Positions 1 to 11,559 of a stretch of DNA of 64,000 nucleotides are shown here, one piece after another. The notes beneath the pieces are model-generated. The model was not told the origin of the DNA. It did no database searches and was given only the letters and a program-made list of their open reading frames with translations. The translations under genes were made by a program, and so were the position numbers. Source of the stretch: Rhynchopus euleeides (taxonomy: Eukaryota; Euglenozoa; Diplonemea; Diplonemida; Diplonemidae); NCBI GenBank assembly GCA_963210315.1, contig OY723238.1, positions 2,666,001 to 2,730,000 on the forward strand, read 5' to 3'. Every line of letters begins with the position of its first letter. Positions within the stretch are counted from its first letter, which is position 1.

Positions 1-704
1 AAACGTACCTGGCGAGTCATTCTCCCGCCAAGAAGTGACGGCTACCTCTGCCTCGAAGGCTTGAGCTTCCCCTCCACAACTATTCCTTTCACGACGCAGT
101 GATCGGCGACTCGTCGCCGCCGACTAGACCGACTTGTCGGGGCTCCCGACTACCGAATCCTGGAGTGCATATCTGCCTTTCGGCATCGAATTGAAAATCG
201 ACTTGGCGACCCGACGAGTGGGCCGATTCGGTGACGACCCCGTGCGGCGCGGTGTGGTGGAGCCCTTCCCCTTCGTCCTGCTCTTCAGGATGGTCTCGGG
301 TTTCTTGAAGTGTGGCCCGGCGAGTTTGATGTCAAGCTTCCCCTTTGGGAACAGGCCCTTCCCGGAAGCTTCACGACTGTAAACTGTGGAGGTGGGTGGG
401 AGATGTGGCAGAGTGGCAGGGTTGGGGGCCCGACTTGTCCAGTGGTGGCGTGCGTACGCGTACGGCGCGTGCGTTCGGGACTCTGTGTAACACAGGAGAC
501 GGCCATGACTTACATGGCTAAGCCTTTGCAGTATGCTTGCATGTGTTTGTGTGTAACTCGCCAGTGTGCGGCAAGGGACCATCTGTGAAGGCAAGAGCAA
601 AATCCGGGGCTCAGCCACCCACTATGTGCAGCGAGTTTTTCAGAAAGTGCGTACGGCATACGCGTACCTGGACTAGTCGAGGGGACTGACGCATCTGCCG
701 GCCT

Positions 705-770
705 GCTGTGCACGTTTGCTGCGGTCAGGTGGCAGCAGACCGATGCTGTGGCGGAGCAGCCGAACACTTG
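705..770 (-). mobile_element. Decayed non-LTR retrotransposon C-terminus
   Basis: Read on the minus strand this stretch encodes FGCSATAS, then HLTAANVH. This parallels FGCPATAS and HLTATNVH in the better-preserved LINE fragment at 61386-62105, at the same spacing. The DNA is also similar. Surrounding frames are interrupted and I cannot follow the RNase H domain upstream, so this is a small relic of the end of the LINE ORF. Confidence 0.5.
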
Positions 771-949
771 TCCGTGGGTACAGCGGCCGCCCGCATACTC
801 CGCTGCGCCCACACCACCCCGTGATCTTCCAACCATCCTTCTTCGACAAGTAGTCAGTTTGTGTACATTTTTGTCCAAAGTTCGCATTGTACACGCGCCT
901 GTGTCGTGTCGCTGTCAATGTAAAATGCGTTGGCGGGTTTTTTTGTGAG

Positions 950-1095
950 AATTTTTTCTCGGTTGGGACCTCTGATTTCGGACATGTCACACAATCACCT
1001 CAAAATGGCCCGGGGAACCCACGAACGTGTTTTTTGGGGACCAATAATTTTTGTCTCAGAGCGTTGGCTGAAAAATTGCTTCAGTTGGCACCCCT
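950..1095 (+). repeat. Diverged copy of the right end of the AIG1-gene insertion
   Basis: This stretch is co-linear with 13970-14100, the right end of the 3-kb insertion in the second AIG1-like gene. Shared blocks in order are a TTGGG..CC start, CACAATCACCTCAAAA versus CGCAATTACCTCAAAA, a run of T, AATAATTTTTGTCTCAGAG versus AATATTTTTTGTCACAGTAG, and GCTGAAAA. Identity is only moderate, so it is an old relative. No satellite array accompanies it. Confidence 0.5.
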
Positions 1096-1343
1096 GTTTA
1101 CTCCACAGGGGAAGTATTCGCTCAGTAGTAGTTCGCCGTGTATTTGTTTCTGGTCCAATGGTTTCCCCCTATTTTTTGTTGTTAGTATAACGGAGCTATC
1201 CGGATCGGTTCTCATGCTGTGGCCTCCATGTTGGGGGTGCACTGCGCGGTTCTAGTTCGCTATCCCGAAGCTGCAATACGAACAACGGCGAATACTTGCC
1301 GGGGGGATGTGCCGGTTAGGCGAAGGACGTTTTTTATTTCCCT

Positions 1344-1543
1344 TACCTACCACCCCCCGTGTATATGTCACCCCCCAAAAGGGGTGTGTTTATGTCACCC
1401 CCAAGCGGCCCTGGCGGGGGGTGACATACACTAACCTACCACCCCCCGTGTATATGTCACCCCCTAAAAGGTGTGTTCATGTCACCCCCCTCCCGATTTT
1501 TGCACCTGGGGGGGGGTGACATATACACGGGGGGTGGTAGGTA
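1344..1543. repeat. Fold-back element with perfect 33-bp terminal inverted repeats
   Basis: Positions 1344-1376 and 1511-1543 are exact inverted repeats of 33 bp, beginning TACCTACC and containing GTATATGTCACCCCC. The interior holds a second direct copy of the left arm at about 1433-1465 and an inverted copy near 1415-1430, so the element looks like two adjacent hairpin modules of about 95 bp. There is no coding capacity. The architecture, with pairs of GTCACCCCC and GGGGGTGAC, matches the element at 40433-40649. Confidence 0.7.
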
Positions 1544-2119
1544 TTGTTTTCTTTAGCATAAAATTCATGATGCGTAAAAAGCGTCGGCCCTGCTTCCTTT
1601 TCAAAAAAATCTGTGCTTTGCAGGAATCTATTGGAAGTATCACTGTGACACACTTTGTTTTTCTTGGTGCACGACGCAGTCTTCCGGTATCCGGCGGGTA
1701 CCCGGGTTCCCGGCTCACTCATCCAACCGCCGTATAACCCCGGATACCCGGGGAGGTGAAGACCACGTCGTGTGCATTTGATGCCCTCCCGACCATACGA
1801 GAGTTTTCTTGATGTGGCAAGCCAACTTTTACTGTTCCCCTCCCCCTTTGGGAGGGGGCCTTTGTTCTGATATCTATTGCAGAAACGCGAAGCGTCTCCC
1901 CTCCCCCCCTCCCCCCTTCCCACCCTCTTACCCCCTCCCCTCTCTACCTATCTCTTCCCATCTCCGTCCCCCCCCCTTTTTTTTGGCAACGAATATGGGT
2001 GCCACGCACCGGCACAGAGCGGAAGGCTGCCGTCATCTCTCCCGCATCCATTGTTTATTTACCCACACACGGGCTGGCCTTTCACACCCTGTGTTAAAAA
2101 CTGTGTGCTACTGGGGCAG

Positions 2120-2152
2120 CCGATGAACGATTTGAACGATTTTGGGCCGTGC
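2120..2152 (-). mobile_element. LINE 3'-end fragment
   Basis: On the minus strand this reads GCACGGCCCAAAATCGTTC followed by a second ATCGTTCA. The 3' tail of the LINE fragment at 62442-62470 has GCACGGCCAAAAATCGTTC with the same duplicated ATCGTTCAA. It is probably the 3' end of another, opposite-strand insertion. The match is short. Confidence 0.4.
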
Positions 2153-3227
2153 CCAGGCCCGGCCCGCCCCCAGTGGTAGCCAATACCTGTTTTGTGAGTT
2201 GAGCTGCCCACTTCTCTGCACGATGGAGCGAACTGGCCCCTCCCGGTGGTCTCGCTTAGAACCTGCAAGAAGGGGTGAGTATTCTATAATGCGGCTCAAC
2301 AAAACGTAATCCGGAACTGTTCTCTCACAGTTGCTGGACTGGGTGTCGACATGACAATGGAAGGATCTGTGATCACAACGCAGGAAACGGTGCAAATCCT
2401 TGCACAGAACATCACCACGCAAACAGGCGTGTGGGGTGTGCTCCTGCGATCGACGAACATATGTATACACACCCAAACTTATAGCGGGGAGAGACAGAAG
2501 AACGGTCTTTCCGGCACACACGGTTCTGACACAGAGGGGTACACAAAGGCTCCCCCTACCCACCCATCCCACCCCTCCCCACCCCCCTCCCTATCCTTTC
2601 AACTCGTCTTTCCTCTCCCAGCATCCCACCCACCCACCCTACCCTCTCGCGCCACGTTGCTGTGGCCGACCTTTCCTCATTGCCTCTCCTCCCGCACGGC
2701 TTAGCCAGGCGCACAGACATCCCATGTCGTATCAGCTTGATATCGAGGCCGTGCGGGAGGTGGGGGCGAACGAATGAATTGGCAAATTCTGTTGATCCAG
2801 ACTGCTTTTGTCTCTCTCCCGAAAAAGCATGCAACAGGGATAGGAGGAGGAGGGGGAAGGGGAAGGGGAAAAAGCCGTGCATCGCGTGAGGCGCGGCTCT
2901 CTCCCCCCCCCCCCCCCCTCGCTCTCTCAAGTGCTTGACACTGTGCTGGCGGTGCTGCCCCTCCCCCCTCCCCCGAAGCTCCAGCCAACGCAAGCGTAAA
3001 CTCTCTCACTCCACCACCACCCCACCTCCCCAGCAAGATTGATTCGTTTAACAGACGTTTCGTCAGTGGCAATGTTTCGTGCGATGTTCGTGCGTTTTTT
3101 TGGCGGTTTTTGTCTTGAAAAACAAAGAGAGAGAGAGAGGGGGGGTATGGCCTTTCGCTACCTTTCAGGCGCTGAATATATCTCCGGCAGTAAAAAATCT
3201 TTAGCGTTGACTGGTGCCCCTGATTTA

Positions 3228-4194
3228 CCCCTTTTTCACTACGCACAAACTACGCAATCTGGGGGGGGGGGGTCTCGCTTTTTGGTCCCCCCCCCAGTTT
3301 TTTTTGGTCCCCCTTTCTGTGTGGCTACTGAGACAGGACTGGAGGCACTGCGCTGACCGAGCAAAAAATTATTGCCAGAACTCACTATACACCGTACGAA
3401 AGAACGCACGACATGTGGGGCGGGACTCCAGAAACACCTGGGCAAGGTTGCCCCATGCCCAGAAACACCTGAGAAGGAAGTGAGTTCCAGGAGCCGCGTA
3501 GAACACCCTCGAGATTGTGAATGATGATACGATCACAGCCTTCAGGGCGCTGCGAGGTGCCACCCTGAAGGTGGCCCTTGACATCAAGGAGAGCGTCGGC
3601 CGAGGGGTCGACGAAAAGCTGAAGAAGGCGCTACTGGCACTGGATCCCGCGGGGTATACGGAGGTCACCGCCACACAGGCAACCTCCGCTGACAACGTCC
3701 AGGAGACGTTATCCGAGGGGATCACAACGGCACTAGAGATCTGTGTCACGGGATCCAGGCGCCCACTCTCCCTCGACGGTCTGGGGATTGTTGTTGGGTA
3801 TGGTGTCGTTTCCTGCAGCTGCAAAAAAGCGTAGCAACTGTGCTTCCTTCTTCCTTAATGATGCGTTGACGCTTCCACCCGGAGGAGCTGAAGCAGGCAC
3901 CGCTTAATGATGCGTTGATGCTTCCACCCGACGAGCTGAAGCAGGCACCGCGCCAAAGGGCACCCCCAAAGAGACCTGCAAAGACTGCGTCGAAACCCGC
4001 ACCGAAGGCTGCCAGCGCTGCAGCACCTGAAGAACCTGCAGCACCTGCAGCACCTGAAGCGCCTGCACCCTCACTGACCCCGGAACAGCAAGAACTCCTT
4101 GAGTTTGGGGTCCCGGCATAGAGACAGAGAATGGCTGAGTAAATCAAAAAATGAGACCCCCCCCCCCCCTTTTCACTACGCACAAACTACGCAA
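3228..4194. mobile_element. Possible 0.9-kb transposon bracketed by direct and inverted repeats
   Basis: The 22-bp core CACTACGCACAAACTACGCAAT minus its last two bases occurs in direct orientation at 3237-3258 and 4173-4194. Just inside these lie inverted sequences: a G-run then TCTCGCTTTTTG at 3261-3284, and CAAAAAATGAGA then a C-run at 4145-4168. Two protein-like open frames lie between. Direct repeats of this length are unusual as a target duplication, so they may instead be long terminal repeats or part of a host repeat. The element is not assigned to a class. Confidence 0.4.
3517..4121 (+). pseudogene. Broken open frame inside the 3.2-4.2 kb element
   Basis: Two protein-like pieces lie in different frames. 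The first, 3517-3834, begins without an in-frame ATG (VNDDTITAFRALRG...) and looks helical and charged. The second, 3915-4121, is rich in Pro, Ala and Lys (PPKRPAKTASKPAPKAAS...). Between them, 3821-3910 is a reverse-complement copy of a dispersed repeat (see 22027-22203) followed by an imperfect direct duplication of about 45 bp that includes ELKQAP. The repeat probably interrupted one ORF. I do not recognise a family; a retroelement gag-like protein is one possibility. Confidence 0.3.
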
Positions 4195-5825
4195 TATGGG
4201 GTCGTCAGGGGCACCATAATTAAATTGACAACTTGTTTTGTTGTTGTTGTTGTCGTTGTTGTTATATTTTTCTTCTTCTTTTTCGAATACAAATTGGGGG
4301 GTAAAATTATGCACTGGATAGTGGGGGTGCCCTCAGCTCGTATGCTCCACAACCGTGTCAGCAGGCGGCTCTCACTTGTTTCTGCATTTTCTGAGCGAAG
4401 CCCCCCACCACCCCCTCCAGTGAATTTTTGCCGCGCATCGCTTTATTGCACTTAGCGAAGAACCCCGCCCCTCCTATTTATTCGTACTGCCCTGGGTCGA
4501 TGGGGCATGCCTGGACGGGAAGCCTCCAGGAGAGAAATGCCCCAGAACACCGCAAGGGCTCGCCGTTATCACCTTAGTCCTATGATACTTTGTTTTGTCT
4601 TTGATTTTCTGCCACCAAAATCCACCTTTCTGTAGTTCAAGCAGGCAGGCCCATCCAAGGCGCCGCACTCGGGATGGGCGGTGTGATAGAAAGTCAAGAT
4701 CAAGGGGGGGGGAAGTGGCATGTGAATCCAGGCCGATCGTCTGATGTGCGTCCCATTGTGATTTGTGTTGTTATGACATCGTTGCTGCCGTGTGTGTGTG
4801 TGCGCGTCGTGCCACCACCTCTGCCAACCTCACCCGTCCAGAAACACGTGGATGCGGTATTTCAGTGTGGGGACAATTCAGACATTTTCATTGGCGGGTT
4901 GCACAATGCCTCTTGGTAAAGTGGCGGTATTTTTTTTGGATCTGTCTCTGTCCTATTTTACAGGTTAAATGTGGGCTCATCTCGGTTCTTTTTTTTGCCC
5001 ATCAACCTGTTTCGTTGTAACAAATGATGATAGCCTCTAAGGTGTAACAAGATCATAAAACCAATGGAGTGAACCGGTGTTCGCCCCTTTTCTTTGAAGG
5101 ACCACCCCATACGTGCCACTGTTCATATTCTTTTATTGTCAGTTCGGCGAAGCCCCCAACTCAGAAAAAAATACAATAAGATTTTCACCGCGCGGATCCT
5201 TTGCGAACACCCCACACGCCCGGCAGGCTGTGTGGGGGTGTTCAGCTTTCGAAGAACACTAAACTGTCTTTGCTCCCCCACCTCTCTTGTGATTCACCCG
5301 GTTGCAAGAGGTTTTCAATATCGTCACCTTTTTTGTGTTTGTGACTTCCACCCAAACGGAAAAGGTGCTGTTGCGATTGCCGCGGGGTTGCAGTGGAACC
5401 TTTCTCTCAAACACGCAGGAACGCGAGATCCCTTCGCAATCTTGGTGTCGGGGTGGGGGATCGCAGCTTCACTCTGTGTCCCTGTGTGTCGGACTGTGCC
5501 ACTTTTCAACGAGCGTTGTTGTGAGGCGGTTCGCCTTTTCTCACGATACTTCTGCTTCTGAGTGAAGGCTCCCCTCCCCTCCCCCGTCACACACTACTCT
5601 CGTATCCATTCTACCTCTGACCCTCCCCGTCACATTGGCGCAGCGTTGTCAGGAAGGTAGCCGCATGTGTGCCTATGTCCCTCGTGTCCGCAGAAGTACC
5701 GCACGGCGACAGGGAAGAAGAGGCACGTCCCACTGAGACTGGCGATGTTGCACCTCAGGGGGGAATGACGCTGTCCACTCCCTTTGCAAGCCAGTCTGCT
5801 GGCACAGTAATCCGATGAACATCAG

Positions 5826-6126
5826 TAGGGGGTCTTCGCTACGGGGTGATCGTCAGTGCATTTTTTTTGGTGCATTTTTAAGCACACTCGTGTGAGCGGA
5901 AAGCGCCCCACCACAGCTGCAACCAAACGTGCTCTATACACTAACCCCACCCTTCATCAGGCTCAGGGTGTGATCAGTTCAGGGTTTTGTGTGTAGAAGC
6001 GTCAACGCAACAAACAAAAGGAAATTCATCAGAGCGGTTGTAGCTGTGAAGTGATAGGGCGCTTTCCTGTTGAACTGTCTGAAAACTGACGAAGATTGAC
6101 GAAGAATAACAGCCGGCGAAGACCCC
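5826..6126. repeat. Dispersed short repeats (TCTTCGC-type ends and AGAAGCGTCAACGCA family)
   Basis: 5826-5861 (GGGGGTCTTCGCTACGGGG..) is the reverse complement of one end of the element at 57792-57905, and 6080-6128 is the reverse complement of its other end. In between, 5868-6062 aligns with 32513-32690: CTTGTGAGC/GGAAA, CCACCACAGC, AAACGTGCTC and AGCGTCAACGCA occur in the same order. Its last 70 bp are nearly identical to 14443-14513. This looks like one element inserted in or recombined with another. No coding. Confidence 0.5.
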
Positions 6127-6705
6127 CCCCAGTGGGAGAGTAAAAAAGGATCACCCACCCCACCCCACCTTCTGATGAGCTCTGAAAAATCCCGAGAAAT
6201 CCGCCTTCGTTCTGCCCCGCCAGTCATACCCCTCTTCGCTACCGGGGGGGGGGGAGTCTTTTTCGGAAAAAAATCGGCGAATTTTCGCCTCTTGAATAGG
6301 AGGAGGAAATGAGCCATCATAATCTAAACGCACCGTTTCCGATACCACAGCGACGGCCCCTCCTCCGATGCAATCCTATTTGGATGCGGAGGGGGGCGGT
6401 GGGGAGGTGTGTGGTTGTGTGCGGAGGCGGGTGTGTGCTCGGATGGCAGAGCTGTTTTTGGGGGCCGCCATATCTCCAAGGGTGGCTCCGGTATGTTTTG
6501 GGCACCTCTTTTTGGCCAAACAGAGCACGTGTGTGTCATGCCCCCCCCCTCCCCGAATGTGGCATCGTTCCATGTGTTAAGGGGTGGTGTAATGGCCCAC
6601 TTTCTTTCTTCTTCGCTTTTCAAAATTCCAAAAGCTACCTTGCCCAGGGTGCTATATACGCACTATTTCGCGGTTTCAGATTTTTGCGGTTTGGGTCTTG
6701 TTTTC

Positions 6706-8160
6706 TCCCAACAAGGTACTTGTCAGGTAATGCAGGCCCGATAGGCTGCTTGCTGTCACAGTCATGTGCCTGTCTCAAGATTCACGTTTTTCACATGTGG
6801 TGTTCGACGATGATGGGAATCGAGGACTCGAGGCTGGCAGATGTTCACTACCGTGGCCTCCTCCGCCCCAGGCCCCCCTGTAACCTGTGCCAGTCCAGTG
6901 AGCACAAGCGACCGCGCCCTCCCTTCTCGAGAAGGGTATCGCCGGGGCCGTGATCATGTTTTGTGTTCAACCCAGGCATGATCACATGGTGGAAGCGTCC
7001 AATGCAACACTCACAGCATAGAGGCCAAGTGTTTCTCTTAGTATTTTCGATGCCCGGCTTCCGGCGTCGCAAAACCTTCATTTTGCAGCTGCCGCCCACC
7101 GTCCTGTTTGCCTCGGCTGCGAGCGGGCCAGGGCCAAACTGCGAACCGCGAAATGGGCCCCTTGCGCCAAACGTTTATAGTACCCTGGCTTTGGCCCACC
7201 CGTATTTTTTTACCACCCCGGTGTTTGTTGGGTGAACCCTTGTATCTTCGTCTTGACAACCTTCTTGTCTTTCTTGATCCTGTAGTGGATCTCGCTGATA
7301 TTTTTGTTTGCCCCCACATCTTTCCTCACTCTTCTTCCAGGTCCGTGTATTTGCTGTCGCAAACGCAGATTCTCACCCTCAAATGCCCCATCTCTCCCCC
7401 CTACTTACGCTGTCTGTTGTTCTTGGTTTCTTCGGGGTATATGTGTCCAAAGCATGATTCCTCAAAGAAGACTCATGATGAACTTCTCGCCCTCGTATCC
7501 ATAGAGGTTACTCTGGTTGCCCAGACGAGTAAAGGCAAACCGCCCCGTGTTAATATTTTTTTGTGAACGTTCGTACAAACTGTCAGAGAACACCATAGGG
7601 CCAATACCGCACAGGCGGCTTAGCCCAACATTTTTAAACGCTCAAATTCACAACCAAGTTGCCAGAGTCAGCGTCACGTGCTGATCCTCCGTCCCAACTT
7701 CAGAATCCAATACAGTACTGTAAGGTTTCCCACAATTTCTCGTAAGCTTGAGGAGTTTAAAGGCCTGGAAGGCCCGCCTTCCTGCCTCAGCAGTGTTGCT
7801 GTTCGTTTTTACACGCATACACTTTTACTTCAGTCCTGCGATACCTTTTTTCGTCTCCATTACTCCATGAACCCCACTGCTTGTTGATACGACGTGTTGA
7901 TATTACGTGTAAGATACTCTTGTGGGTGTCGATTGTTCAGCCAACATGCCCGGGCAGTACAAACCGTCACAGGTTGGCCAGCACTCCCCTCACCATTACA
8001 TGCTACCCTGGCAGGGTTGAAAAGATTCAAATACGCACTGCAGCCGAATGCTCAGGCGATGATCTTTTTGTCTCCCAACAAGGGACTTGTCAGGCGGAAA
8101 CAACAACCACAGGGGAAGTGCTTTGCCGTCACACACAGTCACATGCCTGCCAGTCACACG
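6706..8160 (+). repeat. Two copies of the CCCAACAAGG-ACTTGTCAGG repeat
   Basis: 6706-6740 and 8066-8160 carry CTCCCAACAAGG followed by ACTTGTCAGG. The second copy continues with GGGAAGTGCT, TTGCCGTCACACA and CCTGCCAGTCACAC. A third copy lies in reverse orientation at 23449-23545 with the same block order. Only the repeat copies, not the DNA between them, are meant by this entry. The repeat is non-coding and its boundaries are not clear. Confidence 0.5.
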
Positions 8161-8986
8161 CCTCCCGCAGGCACAGCCGTTTCTGTGTTGTTCTGTCTCT
8201 AAGATTGTTCCTCGAGTGCACGAAAACCCAGGTGCTTTCAGGGCTGCCACATCACTTCCGCCGTGACCCACCCCCAGACAATGAACCCCCCTGAATGGGC
8301 TGCACCAACAACCAAGTCTGGGATGGATCGGGCCTTGTGTGGGGCAGATGCAGCTGAGCTTTCCGACAACTCCCCCCCCCCCCCACCCCACACACCTTCT
8401 TCATTTTCTTCTTCTTTTTTTTCGAATTGTTTCGACCCCATACCAGCCTCGCCCCACCTTCCACCCTTCCCCCCTCCCCCCTTTTTACCCCCCCTCCCCC
8501 ACACACCCCCTGCACATCGAGTGAAGGGGAGGCCAACTCTGTGCTTCCTATTTTTTCTCTTGTTGCTTCCTACTTCACTACCCCTATCCTTCAACCCCCT
8601 TCTTCAACAGCCCCCCACCCACCCTCTCCCCGAGGCACAACGGAACACCAACAACGAAGCGGGGGGGGCACCGCCCCCCCGCCCACCTGTGACCTGCCCC
8701 AAGACCGAAGGGGTTGAGTTTGTCCGGTGGATTGGTTGAGCGAGGAGCATGTCACCCCGCCCCACCCCACCCCACTCCATCCACGGCTGCCCCACCCCCG
8801 TTGCCCTTGCGCCGGATGATGTCACAGGATGTCGCTGTGTTTACGCTGCTTTTGGTTCTGCCCACCTCGGTTTAACCAAAAATGTCTTGTCTGCCACCAT
8901 GCCAAGCTTCTTTAGCCCACCCACTGTCTTGTCATGCCAGCACAACAACGCCTGCAGGTGCACCCCACCCCTCCCTCCTACACGCC

Positions 8987-9829
8987 ATGGCTTTCTTCCT
9001 CTACCCCGGGGTGCAGAAGCTAACCGACGCTGAGAAGGAGAATGCGAAGGGGATCCTCTTGAAGGAGGCCATCGGCCTGCCAGTAGGCTTTGCGGCCTAC
9101 TACGGCATCGGGCGGATGGTGCAGGCGTTGGCGCACCCTGTGGGGCAGGAGCCGCCGCTGCTTGATGCGCCTCAGAATGGGACTGCTGGGATTGCGTGTG
9201 CCGCACTCGCGTGCCTCACGCTGTACCAGCATATGGTACCCCAACCCATGCCCGTGGAGGATGAGGCCCGGATGTACCACGTGCAGAAGCCCGCCGGCAG
9301 ATGGGTCTTCCTGACACGCCAGGTCATGATGCTGCAGGCCGCACACTCGCTGGTGTCGCAGTGGGACCCCGCTGTGGCCAACACCATGTCTCTCATCGTC
9401 TGCGGGCTGGGGACCTTCATCAGCGTGCAGTACTTCACGCTGGTGCACCACCACCCCCAGTTTGTGGAGCAGTGCGACATGTGGAAGCGCCGCGGCGTGC
9501 CCTTCCGCGAGCTGATGCTGTGGCTTCACCTGCCTGGCGCTGTGCTGGGGCTTGCGGATGTGGCCTTCTGCAAGGACAGCCGCGCCGTCCTGCAGGCATC
9601 GCCTTCGTTCACCGGAACCCTCGGCTTCATTGCGTCCTATGCAGTGTCCTATGTCGTCCTTGTGCTTGCCATCAAGAAGCAGAGCGCCTGGTTTGTCTAT
9701 GAGGTCATGGACCCGCTGGGCGACAGCTTCCAGAAGTGGGCTGTGTTTGCAGGCGTGCAGACCGGCATCCTGTCCTCCTTCGTCGCGCTGGCTTACGGCG
9801 CTGCGAGGCTGAGCGCCGCCTATCTGTAA
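8987..9829 (+). CDS. FAR-17a/AIG1-like membrane protein (copy A1)
   Basis: A 280-residue polytopic membrane protein with about six hydrophobic segments. Family members such as human AIG1 and ADTRP are membrane threonine hydrolases that cleave FAHFA lipids. The layout agrees: GRWVFLTRQVMMLQ with the candidate catalytic Thr110, then MLWLHLPGAVLGLAD with candidate His181, then WFVYEVMDPLG, which corresponds to the family W-x-YP-x-L-x-x-x-G signature near the last helix. Overall similarity is low, so the assignment rests on motif order and topology. The ATG at 8987 was chosen because upstream residues are low complexity and the paralogue at 10591 starts at the same place. About 100 bp of 5' flank is duplicated upstream of the next copy. 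Intronless. Confidence 0.72.
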   Translation: MAFFLYPGVQKLTDAEKENAKGILLKEAIGLPVGFAAYYGIGRMVQALAHPVGQEPPLLDAPQNGTAGIACAALACLTLYQHMVPQPMPVEDEARMYHVQKPAGRWVFLTRQVMMLQAAHSLVSQWDPAVANTMSLIVCGLGTFISVQYFTLVHHHPQFVEQCDMWKRRGVPFRELMLWLHLPGAVLGLADVAFCKDSRAVLQASPSFTGTLGFIASYAVSYVVLVLAIKKQSAWFVYEVMDPLGDSFQKWAVFAGVQTGILSSFVALAYGAARLSAAYL

Positions 9830-10590
9830 AAATTTTGACTGGCCCGACAGACACCATGCAAACCCTGCAGTATTGTACACATGGCGCGAGATACGTGCGG
9901 ATGTCAACACAAACGGCATCCTGGGTTAAAGGGGAAGGGGGTAGGGGCAGGGCAGGGGTCTAACACGGCAGGTGTGCTGGGAGGGGCGTCTCTTTCATAT
10001 TTCGTAATGGTGGTGGTGGTGGCCTTTCGTACAGAAGCGGAGAAGGGTGGGGACGGGTGGGATGTGTGTTGCCTCACAAAACACTGGTTGCAAAGCGGGC
10101 AGTTCTCGGTTTTGTGGTGCTGCTCGCCTTTTCTCACCCCTTCTGCAGTGCTGAGCGAAGCCCACCACCCATTATATATGCCCCTCGCTGCCGCATGTGC
10201 TGCGCGTGTTGACCCGCAGTTCCGACCCATCCAGACATCCAGCTGGTGCCCTGTGCGGCAGACTAGATCCACTGTTTCTGAGTCGAGCACCTGCCTCGTT
10301 GAGACAGACGAGCTGTGTGGTGTGCCGTGCTGTAGCAGACCCATAAACCCGTAAACCCGAGAACTCCCTCCCCCCTCTTCCCCTCCCCCGCTGTCGTCAT
10401 AGCGAGACACAACCTGCATAACGAGTGAAGGGAGATCATCCTTGGGCGTCATTCTACTTCTATTTCAACACACCCCTCCCTGTCTGTCGTGTCTTGTCAC
10501 CATGCCAAGCTTCTTTAACCCACCCAATGTCTTGCCATGCCAGCATAACAACGCCTGCAGGTGCACCCCACCCCACCCTCCATACCCACC
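9830..10590. other. Intergenic between AIG1-like copies A1 and A2
   Basis: I see no gene here. The last 110 bp (from about 10485) repeat the 5' flank of copy A1, including ATGCCAAGCTTCTTTA and CGCCTGCAGGTGCACCCCA. These are signs of tandem duplication including upstream sequence. A GAGCGAAG-type repeat end lies near 10153. Confidence 0.6.
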
Positions 10591-11559
10591 ATGGCTTTCT
10601 TCCTCTACCCCGGGGTGCAGAAGCAAACCGACGCTGAGAAGGAGAATGCGAAGGGGATCCTCTTGAAGGAGGCCATCGGCCTGCCAGTAGGCTTTGCGGC
10701 CTACTACGGCATCGGGCGGATGGTGCAGGCGTTGGCGCACCCTGTGGGGCAGGAGCCGCCGCTGCTTGATGCGCCTCAGAATGGGACTGCTGGGATTGCG
10801 TGTGCCGCACTCGCGTGCCTCACGCTGTACCAGCATATGGTAGCCCAGCCCATGCCTGTGGAGGAGGAGGGCCGCATGTACCACGTGCAGAAGACCGCCG
10901 GCAGATGGGTCTTCATGACACGCCATGTCATGCTGATGCAGGCCGCACACTCGCTGGTGTCGCAGTGGGACCCCGCTGTGGCCAACACCATGTCTCTCAT
11001 CGTCTGCGGGCTGGGGACCTTCATCAGCGTGCAGTACTTCACGCTGGCGCACCACCAGCCCCAGTTTGTGGAGCTGTGCGACATGTGGAAGCGCCGCGGC
11101 GTGCCCTTCCGCGAGCTGATGCTGTGGCTTCACCTAGACTGGCGTACCGCCCCAAGAGGGGGTGTGACAAAAAATATATTTTTTTCCCTTTGTGTTTTCT
11201 AGGTCCGCAAGGTCCCAAAAATCACTTTTTGGGCACATTTTTCAGAGGTCGCCAGAGGTCGCCACCCGGGAAATGCCATTTTTGGGGTTAAAAAACGGGT
11301 TTTCACCTTGCCCTCGTGAACTAGGTGGGGAAGGCGACGGTCAGACGCAAAATAAATGGAGGACCCCAAAGGAGGGTCCGCATCAGGCGGAAATCAGCAG
11401 AACCTCGCTCCAGACCACATTGTGGGCCAGGACAGGGTCGGGAAGAGCATAAAACACCAGAAAACCGGTCCAGGAGGTCTCTCTGGGGCTCAAATCCCCT
11501 GAAGAGGGGTCTGAACAGGTGGCGACCGAAGGGCGACCAATGGTGCCCACGGAGTTCCT

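Larger units (their letters stand above)
1..8986. other. Gene-poor intergenic region with repeats
   Basis: I see no convincing host gene in the first 9 kb. Open frames here are short, overlap on both strands and mostly follow C-rich or G-rich low-complexity tracts (for example about 1900-1980, 2565-2650, 2895-2980 and 8370-8520). What can be recognised is decayed mobile DNA: LINE scraps near 705-770 and 2120-2152, a relative of the AIG1-gene insertion at 950-1095, a fold-back element at 1344-1543, a possible transposon at 3228-4194, and copies of dispersed repeats near 5826-6126, 6706-6740 and 8066-8160. The stretches between them hold nothing I can name. Confidence 0.6.

Noticed and set aside
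134..618. Overlapping open frames at the left edge
   Set aside because: Frames overlap on both strands, with no motif or start context. Possibly a gene edge or repeat, not supportable.
6309..6953. 214-codon open frame
   Set aside because: Composition is erratic with low-complexity Gly/Pro/Cys and it runs through a dispersed-repeat copy; no domain.
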